NCBI GenBank assembly: GCA_027924585.1
Contig: BSBM01001719.1
Coordinates: 8,552,001-8,616,000 of the forward strand
Direction of reading: 5' to 3'
Source: Larix kaempferi
Taxonomy: Eukaryota > Streptophyta > Pinopsida > Pinales > Pinaceae
Length of the DNA: 64,000 nt
In this document: positions 47,868 to 58,758 of the stretch, piece by piece
Position numbering within the stretch: the stretch's first letter is position 1
Layout of the letters: every line of letters begins with the position of its first letter
Notes under the pieces: generated by a model
Database searches by the model: none
Told to the model about the DNA's origin: nothing
What the model saw: the letters and a program-made list of their open reading frames with translations, nothing else
Program-made: the position numbers and the translations under genes

Positions 47868-48900
47868 TTAGCCCTGCTGTTTTATATTGGCATCAAACCT
47901 GGATCCATACTTGACATCGTACAAAACGCCACACAGCTCAAGGTAATATATGCAAACATAACACAAATGATACTCTTCAGGAAATTGTGAGGACAACAAT
48001 AACAAGATGTCACAATGAAGCAATGTCACAATAACAAGATTTTCTAGGGATTTAGAGTCTAAAAACACATCACTAAGAGAACACTCCAAAGAAAAGATAC
48101 AAATGTAAGTGTGATGTGATGTGTTTGGAAAGACTATATTCTTCCTCTATTTATATGAGAGTAAGAGAGGCAACCAATATAACACGGGTCGGCCTAGGAC
48201 CTTACAAGCAAGCCTACTAAACATAAGTAAGCCACACACAAGTGAAGTGCTCCAAGGTGATGTACGATATTGACCCAAGGTGATGTAGCTATGCAAAGCA
48301 AGTTCACAACACTCCATTCTAATCCTCCACAATACTCCATTCTGATCCTCCACAGACTCCATCCATCCACTAAAGCCAAGTACTCCACTAGGGCAGCTAC
48401 CCCTTGTAAGAACACTATTGAATCCCTAGGCATCCTCGATCCATCTCCAATCCTCCCAACAAGAAAACAAGTTTCCACATACCATCTAGGGCTTGTAACC
48501 ATCTTCCATAATGCACAACGCTCCTCATATAATGTAGGTTGTTCTCCCACCAAGTGAATCCTCCATGTGAACATCATGCAAGGTGTGCACCATCCAAACA
48601 AGAGATCTCCAACACCCTTGGGAAGAACACTAAGATAGTGATCATTTGGGGTTTGGCATCCACTGAGAAAGATATCACGAGTCTACATATCCATCAAAGA
48701 CCATCTTTCATGCCACAATCCATCTCAGACCATTCTGGGACTAATCATACACCATCTACCCCAAATCTTATGAAGTAACCCAAACATGGTCTAAACACTT
48801 TCGGAGTAAGCTGCAACTCTAACAAGTGCATTGGAACATTCCCATATTTTATTTAACTATGCTCGTGTTCGGAACATTGCCCCAAGTCTAAGGATATCTT
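47868..48900 (-). repeat. LTR-like sequence related to the old copia LTR promoter
   Basis: On the minus strand a TATA box (CATATAAATAGAGG, about 48152-48165) is followed by a leader with CACATCACATCACAC, TACATTTGTATCT and TTCTTTGGAGTG-TCTCTTAGTGAT. These match 23208-23300 of the copia LTR in order and spacing. Outside this core no similarity was seen. Ends were not located. Confidence 0.5.
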
Positions 48901-49033
48901 TGTCATAATCCACAAGGTCTAGCTTTAGTTCAATGATGGATCACTTAAGTTCATGCCTTAAAACCTTTAAAACCTCGTTGTGGAAACCCTCCTCCAACCA
49001 TTCATGAAAGAGACTATACAACCATTTATCATC

Positions 49034-49131
49034 ATCACACACACGCACACACACACACATATGTACATATATATATATACACACACACACGCACACACAC
49101 ACACACAAAAAAAAAAAAAATAAAAAAAAAA
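49034..49131. repeat. (AC)n/(AT)n microsatellite and A-run
   Basis: Two AC-rich blocks separated by ATATGTACATATATATATAT, then a long A tract. Confidence 0.95.
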
Positions 49132-49315
49132 TAGTAATAATCTAATAATTTAAGGTCATGACCTTGTGTATGAGACCCTTTTGTTTGTGTGACCGGGGAC
49201 CCCCTCTGCGTAGTGATTAGACTACTAAATTTTATATAGATATACACTACCCCCTCAAGATTTGAACTCATGACCAATTAAGGGGGAATACATGTTCTTA
49301 ACCATTAAATATACG
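49107..49315 (-). mobile_element. tRNA-derived SINE-like element
   Basis: Minus strand shows an A-box-like stretch (ATTTAATGGTTAAGAACATG, at 49291-49310) and, about 40 bases on, a B box GTTCAAATC (49259-49267) that fits GWTCRANNC. Together they look like a pol III internal promoter. The element ends in a T-rich tract on its own strand. Ends and a target duplication could not be fixed. Confidence 0.5.
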
Positions 49316-49428
49316 TTTAATATTATTTTCTTAAGTTGTTGAATAGTGGGCATTCTGGTTGGATTGTATGCGGAATCGACTGGTTCAGATCAATCCTAAC
49401 CATATGAGGTGATTATTAAATCAATCAC

Positions 49429-49877
49429 TTTCCCTTTCCTTTTTTTTGAAAGGGAACAAATAGATCAAATTACAATTTACAGTTAATTTGAAAAATCAAT
49501 TAAAAAGAGGATCTTCCGCTACAAGATCAACCTTCTGCTATGGCATGAACAATGCCATAAGCTTGGGCTTCTGTTGCTGACATAAAAACATCTATGTTTA
49601 GGTCCCACTGAATGACCTCTTCGGGGTTGCCCGTTCTTTCTATATAACATTCTGTTATGTAATTGTGAAGCATCGTTCCGTGTTTCGATTTGTTATGAAA
49701 ATCTACAGTCGATCCGTCATAATAAGAACTAGCAGGTTCGTGAATCATAACCCTAGCGTGAAGTAGTGCTACATGTTTAGTAATTTCTCCCTCGATTAGG
49801 ATAAAAGATCCCATTGAAGCAACTACCCCATACATATTGTATGTACATCTTTATTTGCAATTACACATTTTATCTAT
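49429..49877 (-). pseudogene. clpP: Plastid clpP fragment in nuclear-type context
   Basis: The minus strand encodes the C-terminal half of the ClpP protease subunit. It shows DVHTICMG then a one-base shift, then [15 protein letters not shown] with the catalytic serine, [11 protein letters not shown] with the catalytic histidine, ERTGNPEEV, and [21 protein letters not shown]. The middle is diverged from the usual LREL-type helix. No intron interrupts the part where clpP intron 2 usually lies. A hairpin (TTCCCTTTC ... GAAAGGGAA, 49429-49456) follows the stop, as in plastid 3' ends. The N-terminal half is absent, so this reads as plastid DNA transferred to the nucleus. Confidence 0.75.
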
Positions 49878-50766
49878 ATTAAATTATTATTATTTTTAAA
49901 TTTATAAAATATTATAATAGAGTAACCTATGATAAATCTCACTCTCTCTTTTATATAGCAATAAAAATATTCCTTATATTTTAATCGTAATGACAAAATC
50001 TATTCATATTTATAGGGGTGGATTTTGAAATTTGAAATGAATAACTAAGTAAATAATAATAAATATTACAAATCTACTTCATATTACATGGTAGAATATA
50101 CATAGTTTCCCGAGACTATAACAAATATAGAAAAACACAAATATGAATATATATGTAAATTTAACCTAACATTATACCACTTTAAAAATATTATATAATA
50201 TCACATAAATAACAATTACAACTATCACATTAAATAAAAAATAATAAGAAAAGCTAAAACGGCCCACGAAATATGACTCCAAATAGAAAAAGACCTTTGT
50301 ACGGTGGATATGAATATTTAAAGGAGGGTGTTTGGGAATTTTGAATTCCGCATTGAAAAATTGATAAGAAACACTTACTTTCATTCCGTAACTTGATTAA
50401 TGAATTTTGTCAAAAGGACAAGCATACCGTAGATTTTTTCTGTTATTAATATCTCGGAGACGGAGACAGAGATTGTGCAGAGAGAAAGGCTTGGAAAATA
50501 CGATGACACCGAGTGCCGGCAATTGACGGGGTTTCTTGTTCGTCCGGTCTCCTCTTCCCTTTGTGTGGATGCAGCCAGTCAGTGCTGTTGGTCGATCCCG
50601 TAGATCTGGAGCTGATGATGCCCTGAAAGGCGGACGGAACAAGCAAAACCCAACCCGACTCTACTGAACAAAACAACTATGTGGGTTTGCAGGTTCGAAT
50701 CTCAGCAGCATTAATATTAATCCATCCGTTCTTTTATATTACTGGGGCACTTGAAGGAAGTAAATG

Positions 50767-50997
50767 ATGGTTTTCTGGGAGGAATATGTGAGCGATGAGA
50801 CAATGGGGGCACTGGCGCCGATCGTGGTGTACTGGATATACGCGGGAGCTTACCAGATGTTACCGCCGTTGGATCGTTACCGCATGCATTCCCGCAAGGA
50901 GGAGGAGCTCCGCAATTCGGTGTCCCTTCCCACTGTAATTAAGGGCGTTCTTCTGCAGCAGCTTGTTCAAGCCACGGTTGCACTTTCGCTATTTTCG
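50767..50997 (+). CDS. SBH1: Sphingoid-base C4-hydroxylase, exon 1
   Basis: The exon starts ATGGTTTTC (a second ATG lies three bases upstream at 50764) and encodes VSDETMGALAPIVVYWIYAG, then LDRYRMHSRKEEELRNSVSL, then VIKGVLLQQLVQATVALSLFS. This is the conserved N-terminus of plant sphingoid-base hydroxylase (fatty-acid hydroxylase superfamily), an ER membrane enzyme adding the C4 hydroxyl to sphinganine for phytosphingosine and complex sphingolipids. One hydrophobic helix (about residues 15-33) and a second at the end fit membrane anchors. A GT donor is at 50998. The histidine-box exons are not seen before the window end, so the gene has a very long first intron or is a fragment. The exon itself has no damage. 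Confidence 0.75.
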
Positions 50998-52650
50998 GTT
51001 CGATCCTCTCACCTTCTTCATTTCACTTTACCTTTTCCCTTTTCAAATGCAATTATGTTTTAATTTTATTTTTTTTTATAAAAAATCGAACTGGTAGTCA
51101 AACGAAAAGTGCATTTTTTAATTAATAAATTGCTCGATGCATGCATTGCACATTTCATTCGTCCTTACTGTGTATGGTAATGTTTGACATATGGAAATGA
51201 AATGCCAAAATTAAATTTCATTTTGTCAATTTGTGGATTTCTCTTTTACCAGATGAATGAATACAGAAAATGGGGATGTTGGGTAGGTATCTTTTTGGGT
51301 CATCCAGAACCCCGAGGTGCAGCTCCCCGTGTTATTGACCTTAGCAGACTGACTGACTAGCTTTAAATTGTTTAGATTCAAGGGAAGCTATTTGACTTTA
51401 GAGGAATAGAACTATGCACCACCACTAATTGTTTAAACTAGCTGCTTAGAACCATCCGACTAATTCCACCTCTTTTTATCCCAAGGAAAAAAGTTTTTAT
51501 TTTATCCCAGCCGAGATAGGCATATTACATATATACAGAATTTGTTAGGAGCTCTATGAATTTATGAGACTCCCCATCACAGCAAACGGAAATCTTCTTT
51601 CATTGCAGTTCATATTTAGTACAATTATAAACTATAGATAGACCAAAATGCCCAAGACGGTGTAGTATCCATTGAGACAGGCATAAGCATAGTGGAACAG
51701 AATATAACATAGATTCCATCAGATACTACGAGCTACCATGTTCATACAACTAGTCCAGTCGGAGGTGGATTAGTGTCCTTCCCCTCCAAGTAAACTAGTC
51801 GAACATTTTTATCTAACATAGCCAACTTACTGTCCTGGCCACTTCAATCAGGTCATGGTTGTCTTGGATGACCTTTGTGACAGTCTGAAACTGTCTGGCC
51901 CAACACCTTCAACTTTATCTCCATGCCCTCCATTTCTTTGTCCAGTTCTTTCGAGCTCATCTTGTTTTTCTTTTCTTTCTCTACCAGTCAAACATTGCAA
52001 CCAGCAAGAGATTGATGGACCTCTTGCTTCATTTCAGTGGCCACAATACTCCTATGGATGGGAATGGATGGGTTCCTGTAATGGCTGCACCCTTCTTCTT
52101 GCATAACTTCCTTTCCCACCTGCTGGATTCCTCTGTGAACGATCTTCTCCTTACTTATTCCACTCAGCTTGCCAGGGTACATAAATTACTCTGCCATCTG
52201 CTACTCCTTTTTACTTTCCGTTCTTCTTTGAATCCATCTTCCTCCCAACATTGCCTCAGAATCACAAGCCAACCTCCAAGCAACATAATATTTTAATTTC
52301 TAAGTCCCCTTTCCCTTTAGACGATGATAGATTTGATCCAGACTTAGACTTTTTTTCTTTGCATTGAGACCCATAATCTGTAAAGCTAATTTTTAAACCT
52401 TCGTGACAAGGTTACTTCTCCTCTGCCCTGGCCAAGGTATGGTAAGGCATTAATTATGACATCCTTAAAATATTTTGCACTTTAAAACCACACATTCAGA
52501 TCATTAAGACAGATAATCCCCTGTTCTCCATAAACGTATTCTTGACAAGATGTCTAGCCTCCATTAAGGAATTAAGCATCACTTTCAACTTTCTTAATTA
52601 TTAATTAAGGAATTAAGCTTAATCTTGTAAATTTTCCTAGCCTAGGTGAT
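50998..52650 (+). other. Presumed intron 1 of the hydroxylase gene, no other gene
   Basis: AT-rich non-coding DNA after the donor site. Frames at 51855-52296 show no family features. The hydroxylase histidine boxes and the transmembrane exon were looked for and not found here. Confidence 0.4.
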
Positions 52651-53509
52651 TGCTGTCCTAATGTTCCCAATCAAATCAATTAATTGCAGAATTTAAATAA
52701 AGTAGAAATTTAAATTCTGAACATAGCATCAATCACACAATAGCTGGAAATAGTAATTAGTGGAAGCATAAAACAAATCACAATTACATAGGTAATTTGA
52801 AATTTCTCCTTCAAAATTATCTTTTCATTCCTTAATAAAAGCTTACAAGGAAACCTCCACAAACTGTGTTAACTTAGCAGCTGTATGCCTTGTTCAAATC
52901 ACCCAACAATTGAGTTTGTGGCCTGCTAAGAAAGTACAACCTGCACAGAAAACAAGGAACAAAGCTGTATGACGTTGTACTGCCTGATATATGGATCCAT
53001 ATGGATCTGTATAGACTGTATGGACTGTACAGATCTGCTTCTTCAACCTGCTTGGCTGTTGGTCGATCCTCTTCTTCCTATCTCTTCTTTCTCACCTTTG
53101 GTCCCTTAATCTGCTCAGCTGTTAAATCGTGTCCGAATCTTTTTATCTTGTTTGTATTAATGCTTTGTCCAAAAATCTAATCTACCAAAACCCTAATCTC
53201 ATCTTGAGATTGATGTTTGAGATTAAATCCTAGTGTGTGTCATTAATGTATTAAATAATTAGACTCAACTGCAAAACATAAGGCTTTTTACTTTTTACTA
53301 AAGTGAATTACAAAATAGAAATACTTTTGAAAATGTCTTCAACCACTTCTTGCATGTTCATATTGAAGTAACATGTGCAAGAAGTTCCTATATGAGCTAC
53401 ATTTTTCAGCACTCCCTCTTAGCGAGCAAGGAATTTTTCACCAGTCAAAGTTTGTCTCTAAATACTAAACCTGTGCAAGAAGTACTTGTACAAGCTATAT
53501 TTCTCAACA
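52650..53509 (-). repeat. Copia-type 3' LTR (far end uncertain)
   Basis: Minus strand starts TGTTGAGAAATATAGC at 53509, directly after the purine tract AAGAGGGAG (plus coordinates 53510-53519). The far end could not be placed. It follows the RNase H remnant in the same direction. Confidence 0.5.
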
Positions 53510-53570
53510 CTCCCTCTTAGCAAGGAAGGAATTTTGCACCAATCAAAGGTTGTCTTTGAATGCTTCAAAC
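53375..53570 (-). repeat. 98-base tandem duplication across PPT/LTR junction
   Basis: Units 53375-53472 and 53473-53570 both start GTGCAAGAAGT and contain CACTCCCTCTTAGC, i.e. the polypurine tract and first LTR bases. They are about 80 percent alike. Confidence 0.85.
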
Positions 53571-54140
53571 ATCCCTTTTGCTAAGGGCTTGGTTAGATTC
53601 TTTGTTACCTCCTGATTAGTTGGAATATACTAGAGCAATATTGTTTCCTTCTGATTCCTGTCTCGTATGAAGTGATATTTGATCTCTAGGTGTTTGGACT
53701 TGTTATGAAACATTGGATTCTTAGAGAGTTTGATACAACTTTGATTATCATAGTAAATCACTGCGGGGTTCAACTCTTGATCAAACAATCTTGCAAGCAA
53801 CTTGCAAAGCTAGATGGCCTCACAACTAGTAGTACTGGCTGCCATATACTTTTTTTCTGTTGCGCTAAGTGCCACGGAAGTTTGGTTCTTGTTGAACCAT
53901 GATATCATTATTGTTCCCAAGCTAAAGCAATACTTTGAGGTGCTCTTCCTGTTTATTGCACTACTTGCCAAATTTGAGTTTGTATACCCCTACAACTTCA
54001 CTTTATCATCTCCAAGAGATCTCAAACCATTCTCTACTGTGCCTCTCAAGTACCTAAGCACATGTTTTGCTGCTATCCAATGCTCTTGCCTCAACTCTAC
54101 CATGAACTGGCTCAAGGTGTTCACTGCAAAATCTTGGACA
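53520..54140 (-). pseudogene. Copia RT C-terminus / RNase H, heavily broken
   Basis: Minus-strand frames read FAVNTLSQFMVELRQ-HW, AAKHVLRYLRGTVENGL, GYTNSNLASSAINRKST, and further down fragments corresponding to the CDNQSC and ADVLTKPLA region. Many stops and shifts. It leads to the purine tract and LTR at 53509, so it is the 3' end of a copia element. Confidence 0.75.
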
Positions 54141-54470
54141 GAGTAGGTATATAGTTGAGATCTTGGAGAGGTTTCGAATGGAGGACTGCAAACATATGGC
54201 CACACCCATGATTACTAATTTGAAGAAGTTGACATTGGCATGGTGCATTCCTTCTTAGGTTTGGAGGTTTGGCAAAGACCAGGGGAGATTTTCCTTCAGC
54301 AGAGTAAGTATGCAATTGAGATCCTGAAGAGGTTTGGATGGAGGACTACAAACATATTGCCACACCCATGATCATTAATATGAAGAAGGTGACAGCTTCA
54401 GATTCAAAGATAGTGGACCCTACGTTCTATAGGTAGCTGATAGGTTCGTTGATGTATCTAGTTAACACTA
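54141..54470 (+). pseudogene. Copia RT fragment in opposite orientation, internally duplicated
   Basis: Plus-strand frames read VEILERFRMEDCKHMATPMI at 54148 and, after FLGLEVWQRPGEIFLQQSKY, a second version of the same segment (IEILKRFG..., from about 54304). The two copies are 163 bases apart. The fragment is head-to-head with the minus-strand RNase H piece ending at 54140. Confidence 0.7.
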
Positions 54471-55068
54471 GAGCTAAGGTGCTCCAACAATATCCACACG
54501 TGTGGCCTCAAGGATGACCAAAAAGTGGGACACCTCCATCAAATTAGCTCCAACGTCTATCTCCATGGTCCAAATGTGGTGTAGTAATGGTCCAAAGATA
54601 GGCTTCCACGTGCCAAGAGTAAGGGTATCCATCATGTAGAAGGGGATGTCCCTCTCAAAAATGCTAGAAAACATCATGTGTGACCCTCATCAAGTGTAGT
54701 GCTCCGTGAAAATATGCCTTATGGCCATTAAACATACCAACTCAAATGTCATATCATGTATATAAGATAAATTACTCTAGTGCATAAGGTTAACCCATCA
54801 TTTAACTAAGGCAATGTGATCAAACATGGAAATAATACATGAAATAAAGTTACAGTCATACCTTTCTAACAATTAAATGACTTATTTAACCTTTATTCAT
54901 ACAGTATAACCTTGGTGCGATTAAACCCTTATTAGATGTGACACCCCTAAGTTAAGATGCATAGCATAGCTACCTAAGTCAAGTGAGGTTGCATGGAGTG
55001 AATTATGTACTAGGAAAGAAAGTGGGGTCTTTATGAAATAACCATCATAGCAATATAGGAGTGATAGG
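54471..55068. other. No gene assigned
   Basis: A 67-codon minus frame (54474-54677) has no recognised family. The rest is AT-rich. Confidence 0.35.
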
Positions 55069-57326
55069 TCTATTGTAATGTCCCCACTTTAGAGGCACCA
55101 TGGTCATCCCTCTAACCCATTCAATTCCCATGGGTTCAGGCGAAAATTAAATAAATTAGTTAGGGAATTAATTTTTGGCCTATGGTTATCTTGTATAATT
55201 AATTTAAATCATGGAGAAGTGATGTAGTCCATAGATTTGAATGTTTAATTATTAATTAATTGTTTAATGAGTTGGAAATGCTTGGGTGGCCCAAGAGGGT
55301 GCATAGGAGGTTGGATGGACCCTCATGATTTGTCTCCCACAAAGGAATCTGGACAAAGCAATGAAAAGCAAGAAAGAAGCTAAAAAGTAGGAAAGCAACT
55401 GAAAAGCAGGAAAGCAGGAAAGCAACAGAAAATCAAGGAAAGCAAAAGTTTCCAGATTTTTCCTAAAAGCAGGAAAAACAACCTAAAGCAGAACATACAA
55501 GAAAGCAAGCAAGGAATCTAGGAAAGCTTTTCCTAATTTCAAATTAGAAGGGGGGGGGGGGCTAAATTCTATTCTCTCATGAAAATAATATTAATTATTA
55601 TTTTATTGATATTTTCATGAGAAAACCCTAGAAGGAGAGAAAAGCTATCAGAAGTTTATAAACGGAGTATGAGAGCCTACTTGAGAAATCTTTTGGTCAT
55701 TTTTGTTTATGTTGAAGAGCTCTGTGCTTTTCTTAGCTTGGGAGATGTGCCCCTTGCTGCAGTAGGGAGATGTGCCCCTCTGTCCACTACACTAGTTGAG
55801 CATTTCAGCTAGAGATTGAGGAGGAAGGTATTTAGCCTTTCTCATTGAGGTTTATTGCCGGTTTTCCATGACATTTCCAGATCCATTCCATTTTCAGTCA
55901 GTGTGTTAATGTTCCAGTAGTTTCGAGTTCCAATTGTAGTGTGTAGATTTGCAGTGTGCTAGTTGTAGCATGGGATATGGATGGTGCTTGCTCAAGTATG
56001 ATGTGGTTGCTGTACTTGTAGCTCTAATATGTCCTCAATGTTCTCTTGAATAATAAAAATCAGTGTTGTGCTTCCATTTTGTAGATTTCATATTTATCTT
56101 CTACGTACCATTCATTGTCAAATTTGACTAGTTTTAAGATTGGCTGTAATAACCTGACATCCACACCCCCAAATCACATTCTGTAAGTTGTTACAGTAAG
56201 AAGAAACATAGTTGAACTCATCTCATCCTTCAAATCAGAAAATAATGACCACTAGGCACCATTAGAATTGAGTTGGAAATCACCTAGTTAAGCTGTCCTG
56301 AATTCACAATTTTCCTCCTAGCTTCCAAACTTTGCGAAATTAAGTCCAATTGTCAAACTTAGTGTTTCCATAGCAGGTTGGGGTAGTTAGAGACCAACCA
56401 CTTCCAGTTTTGCACCAAAAGCCGTTGGGTTCCACATGAGTCCTGGGGCCATTGCCTTAAAGCCTTTGGTTTAGCCAAAGAAGTCTACCCAGGCGTGATG
56501 TACCTAGAAAATGTGCAACTGTTGAAGTTAGGTGTCTGTCTAAGGGTGCTGTAGGATGTCCTTAGTTTGTAGCAGACTCTAAAATCTATCCTTGAAGAAT
56601 TCGTAGAGGTCTAGAGGTGTTTGAGACCCTAGTTACTGAAGCGTCCCCCCCCCCCGGTTCCATGAGCAAATTCGTGCTCTGAGCGAGTTCGTGCCTGAAG
56701 CGTCCTCCAAACCGCGCTTCCAAAATTTCGAAGCTCGCTTCGGGCAAAATAAACTCGCTTCCTGCCACTGTTGGAAGCTTTCAGTCTTCGGAAAGCTCCG
56801 AGCGCCGACAAAAACGCTTCGGGGTCGAACCGGCAGCGCTTCGGCAGCGCTTTGCCATCGAACCTCGCATGCTTCCTCGGGCAGTCCGTCGAACCCGCAG
56901 AAATGGCCGAAAAGTGAGTTTTTGTTTTTGTTTTTTGGCTATGTGGGTGGGCCCTAGGGCGTTTTTAGGGTTAGAGAGGGGAGATAAGGCAAAATATCCC
57001 CCTCTTTCTTCCTCATTGTTTCATCTTGGAGTTGGAGTGGAGAGGGAAGGAGCTCTTGGAGTCTTGGTGTTCGCTTGGTGTTGGAGGCTTGGAGCAAAGT
57101 TGGAGAGCTTGAAGAAGAGGATTTGAGAGAGCTTGGAGGAGACAACAAAAGGTTCCATCTTCTTGCAAATCAAAGGAGATCAAAATAGGTATGCCCAATG
57201 TGTATTTTTGTTGAATATTGTTCACAAAATGTCTTGTTTATTGTTTATTGTTGTATTTGTTTCTTCTCCTACATTTTCCCATTTCCCTCTTCCTCCCCAT
57301 TCTATTGTAGGTTGTCCATCTAAAAC

Positions 57327-58242
57327 TTGAAGAAAATGTTGTTCTTGTGGTGTTTGCTTCCATTTTTGGTTCTCATGGTGTTGGTTGGGAATAGGCGTGT
57401 GAATGAAGAAGAAGATAGTGGTCATTCTCATAGTGACCCAATGAATGAAGGAGAGGAGGGTGGTGGAGAGGGTGATCTTGAAGCTGATAGTGGCAAAGCT
57501 TCATTAACCCCCTTGTGGAGGTTTATCACAAAAGTTGAGGAGGGTAGAGGTGGTGGAACCTCTAAGTGGATATGCCCACATGGTTATAGTCCAAATAAAC
57601 CTTATAGCGGTTCATACACCCGTGTGAGGAGGCATCTTTGTGGGGTGTTAGACAGTGATGATAACAAAGGGTCCCTTGGTATTACAATTTGCCCCAGGAT
57701 AACACAAGTAGAGAGATAAAACTGCATTAAGATAGAGGAAGCTGCACAAAGAACGAATGATAAAAAACAAAGGGTTCACTCTGATGCTTCTTCTAGCTTT
57801 GGGAGCCCATTTTCATCTCCTACTTCACCTGGCGGAAGGTCCTCAACTGGTAGTGGAAGTAAGAGAACCATAGAAGATTTCCTTGATATTAGTGGCACGG
57901 AGGATGTGGATGCAAAAGTGGTGAGGTTTCTTTATGCATGTGGTGTGCCATTCAAAGTTCTCCGCTCCTCTTATTGGCATGCCATGGTTAAAGTCATTAA
58001 CAAAGCACCTGTTGGATACAAGTCCCCTGGGTATGAAAAAGCTAGAACCATGTTACTTGACAAGGAAAAAGCAAAAGTCAAAAGAGCTCTTACACGGTTT
58101 ACAGATGGGTGGGCAGATACTGGGGTATCCATTGTATCTGATGGTTGGACAAATGTTAGAAACCAACATTTGATAAATATCCTTGGTGTTTCGTCTAGTG
58201 GTGCAGTGTTTCTTGGAGTGGTGAAAACTGTACCCAGATGTT
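57327..58242 (+). pseudogene. hAT transposase N-terminal half (BED finger, DUF659)
   Basis: One frame with an ATG at 57327 and a single in-frame TAA at 57717. A hydrophobic start and an acidic region are followed by a BED-type finger (WRFITKVEEG, then KWICPHGYSPNKPYSGS, then RVRRHLCGV). After the stop come a serine-rich linker (SSSFGSPFSSPTSPGG) and DUF659-like sequence from 57906: VVRFLYACGVPFKVLRSSYW, VGYKSPGYEKARTMLL, and SIVSDGWTNVRNQHLINILG. In hAT proteins the DGW(T) motif includes a catalytic aspartate, here intact. The frame ends abruptly at 58240. Confidence 0.8.
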
Positions 58243-58246
58243 GAGG

Positions 58247-58758
58247 AGTGTGATAGCATTCGGCTACAGTTGAGCCAATACATCAGTTGCACTGGTGCCT
58301 TTGGGAGCAACCATGCAATTAGAGATCGAGGGAATTTGCCTTCTTTGGCGTGGTGGGACATGCATGGCACTAGTTGCCCACAGCTACAAACTATGGCAAT
58401 GCGGTTGCTTTCACAGGTGGTGAACACTTCTTTAGCAGAGAGGTGTTGGAGCACATACAGTTTCATCCACAATGTCAAAAGAAACAGGTTGAATGTACAA
58501 TGAGCAGAGACCTTGGTCTATGTGCATTACAACTTGCGATTGTTGTCACATTACTATGCGGATCTAACTATAGACAAATCAAATAAGATGTGGGACTACA
58601 ATCCAGAGGAGGACAACTTGGAGGAGTTGGAGAATGCTCTTTTGGATGAGGATGAGCGTGTTGAGGTGCCACCTCCATCTAGTCACAGTGCGAGGTCCCA
58701 TGGACGTGGCCCCTTGACTAGCACTCCAGCTTTAGAAGGACCTTCACAGTCATAGTCA
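58247..58758 (+). pseudogene. hAT transposase C-terminal half (hATC dimerisation)
   Basis: Joined after the internal deletion in a different frame: LQLSQYISCTGAFGSNHAI, then GNLPSLAWWDMHGTSCPQLQ, LLSQVVNTSLAERCWSTYSF and HNVKRNRLN. These are the hATC helices; the usual W-x-W and SS-ERNWS positions are partly recognisable (TSLAERCWS). A stop at 58501 is followed by the last 80 codons with an acidic then proline-rich tail. About 400 residues of the core between this and the preceding piece are missing. Confidence 0.8.

Noticed and set aside
48194-48601. 135-codon minus-strand frame
   Set aside because: Falls in LTR-like promoter DNA; no domain.
50690-50702. GTTCGAATC, a possible pol III B box
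   Set aside because: No A box at the right distance and no tRNA fold.
51855-52296. Candidate second exon of the hydroxylase
   Set aside because: Lacks the histidine boxes and transmembrane pattern.
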